A DNA stretch of 64,000 nucleotides from Pantoea sp. Ap-967 (GTDB taxonomy: Bacteria; Pseudomonadota; Gammaproteobacteria; Pseudomonadales; Pseudomonadaceae): positions 49,661 to 113,660 of the forward strand of contig NZ_VWXK01000020.1 in assembly GCF_011752565.1 (NCBI RefSeq). Reading direction: 5' to 3'. Below the pieces are notes generated by a model. It did not search any database. It worked only from the letters and a program-made list of their open reading frames with translations, and had not been told where the DNA came from. Position 1 is the stretch's first letter. The number at the start of each line of letters is the position of its first letter. Below are positions 62,890 through 64,000 of the stretch, one piece after another. The position numbers and the translations under genes are program-made.

Positions 62890-63861
62890 ATGAAACAGTA
62901 TCTGGACCTGGTCCGCGACGTCATCGAGAACGGCACGCTGCAGGAAAACCGCACCGGCATCCGCACCATCAGCCTGCCGGGCGCCATGCTGCGTTTCGAC
63001 CTGCAGAAGGGCTTTCCGGCCATCACCACGCGCAAGCTGGCGTTCAAGTCGGCCATCGGCGAGATGGTCGGTTTCCTGCGTGGCGTGAAGAACGCCGGTG
63101 AATTCCGCGAACTGGGCTGCAAGGTCTGGGACCAGAACGCCAACGAGAACGCCCAATGGCTGGCCAACCCGTTCCGCCAGGGGCATGACGACCTTGGCGA
63201 AATCTATGGCGTGCAATGGCGCCAGTGGCCGGGCTACAAGCGCATTCCCCTGAGCAACCCGGCCGCCATCGAAATGGCCGAAAAGGCCGGCTTCCGCCGT
63301 ATTGCCCAGGACGAAGAGGACGGCGTGGCGTTCGTCGTGCTGTACAAGGCCATCGACCAGGTGCGCCAGTGCCTGGACACCATCGCCAACGACCCGGGCA
63401 GCCGGCGCATCCTGTTCCACGGCTGGAACTGCGCCCAGCTTGATGAAATGGCCCTGCCGCCTTGCCACTTGCTGTACCAGTTCCACCCGAATGTCGAGAC
63501 GCGGGAGATTTCCCTGACCCTGTACATTCGCTCCAACGACCTGGGCCTGGGCACGCCGTTCAACCTCACCGAAGGCGCGGCGCTGCTGTCGCTGTTCGGC
63601 CGCCTGACCGGCTACACCCCGCGCTGGTTCACCTACTTCATTGGCGATGCCCATGTGTATGAAAACCACCTGGACATGCTCAACGAGCAGCTCAAGCGCG
63701 AGCCACTGGAAGCACCGAAGCTGGTAATCAGCGACCGCGTGCCGGAGTTCGCCAAAACCGGCAAGTATGAGCCGCAGTGGCTGGAGCAGATCGAGCCGAG
63801 CGATTTCAGCCTGGAAGGGTATGAGCACCATGCGCCAATGACCGCGCCGATGGCGGTGTAG
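62890..63861 (+). CDS. thyA: Thymidylate synthase
   Basis: 323 residues, longer than the 264-residue E. coli enzyme by insertions in the N-terminal half, as in several pseudomonads. Nucleophile Cys192 in LPPCHLLYQF, folate/dUMP segments RRILFHGWN and LTLYIRSNDLGLGTPFN. It methylates dUMP to dTMP. An intrinsic terminator sits between it and lgt, so a promoter inside lgt or read-through must supply its message. Confidence 0.96.
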   Translation: MKQYLDLVRDVIENGTLQENRTGIRTISLPGAMLRFDLQKGFPAITTRKLAFKSAIGEMVGFLRGVKNAGEFRELGCKVWDQNANENAQWLANPFRQGHDDLGEIYGVQWRQWPGYKRIPLSNPAAIEMAEKAGFRRIAQDEEDGVAFVVLYKAIDQVRQCLDTIANDPGSRRILFHGWNCAQLDEMALPPCHLLYQFHPNVETREISLTLYIRSNDLGLGTPFNLTEGAALLSLFGRLTGYTPRWFTYFIGDAHVYENHLDMLNEQLKREPLEAPKLVISDRVPEFAKTGKYEPQWLEQIEPSDFSLEGYEHHAPMTAPMAV

Positions 63862-63902
63862 GTTGAATGTTGTCCTGTAGGAGATCACCCAGCCCTCTTG
63901 GG

Positions 63903-63920
63903 GCTGCGCTGTCGCGCAGC
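63903..63920. terminator. Hairpin downstream of thyA
   Basis: GCTGCGC-TGTC-GCGCAGC, seven-base perfect stem about 40 bases after the thyA stop, without a T-run. Confidence 0.4.
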
Positions 63921-63984
63921 AAACATGATGGTGCACGACTTCATATCTGCGTTGGCGCTGACATTTTGCAAAAGAAAAGGCGTC

Positions 63985-64000
63985 TGGCCCGTTAGGGCCA
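63985..64000 (-). terminator. Probable terminator of a minus-strand gene beyond the window
   Basis: TGGCCC-GTTA-GGGCCA reaches the window edge; on the minus strand it is followed by GACGCC and a T-rich tract (TTTTCTTTTG). This suggests a convergent gene starts to the right. Confidence 0.45.

Overview
This window is high-GC DNA from a Pseudomonas chromosome, most likely the P. putida group. Gene content (a spu polyamine locus, a SerA/D-2-hydroxyglutarate dehydrogenase pair, ptsP-rppH, lgt-thyA) and many short palindromic repeats of the form GTAGGAGCGGGCTTGCCCCGCGA or GGTAGGAGCGAGC..GCTCGCGAT support this. The taxon comes from family knowledge and gene order, not from a search. I see no phage, transposase, integrase, tRNA, rRNA or CRISPR array; it reads as ordinary chromosome packed with metabolic and transport genes.

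Layout. 1-3885: end of gcvT, then gcvH and gcvP (glycine cleavage). 3945-8588: two small secreted DUF2388 paralogues, an orphan GspE/PilB-type ATPase, an Lrp/AsnC regulator and a CYTH-CHAD protein. 8702-11267: argE and argA; argA is preceded by a chain of tiny overlapping reading frames, the first ending in two Arg codons. 11454-21727: polyamine block, with glutamine synthetase-like spuI divergent from spuB-spuC-spuD-spuE-spuF-spuG-spuH (gamma-glutamylation, transamination, and a putrescine/spermidine ABC importer with two binding proteins). 21944-27140: RND efflux operon with two adaptor lipoproteins and no outer-membrane channel.

27400-39667 looks like a sulfur-acquisition island: oscA, sbp, cysTWA, then tonB-exbB-exbD, a small serine hydrolase, an unusual AAA+ protein that resembles a sigma-54 activator but lacks both the GAFTGA loop and a DNA-binding domain, an orphan MetQ-type binding protein, and a complete polar amino-acid ABC transporter. 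Most transcription units here start with AT-rich, partly palindromic DNA that stands out from the GC-rich surroundings and could be a shared sulfur-starvation regulatory signal (inference).

39775-47364: hydrolases, a penicillin-acylase-family Ntn hydrolase related to acyl-homoserine-lactone acylases, a thioredoxin-like protein, a DUF2059 protein, a prolyl-hydroxylase-like 2OG oxygenase overlapping a DUF523 gene, and a solute-binding protein lacking its second lobe. 47591-53704: DUF4399 protein, serA divergent from a D-2-hydroxyglutarate dehydrogenase, an FAH-family gene, and two tandem SdiA-regulated beta-propeller proteins. 53792-63861: rpiA divergent from ilvA, DUF2269, HAD phosphatase, rppH-ptsP, an NRDE protein, a TauE/SafE permease, lgt and thyA.

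The observations most worth follow-up are the argA leader, the GAFTGA-less AAA+ protein in the sulfur island, the TonB system within that island, the long hairpin before spuD, and the lobe-deleted binding protein.
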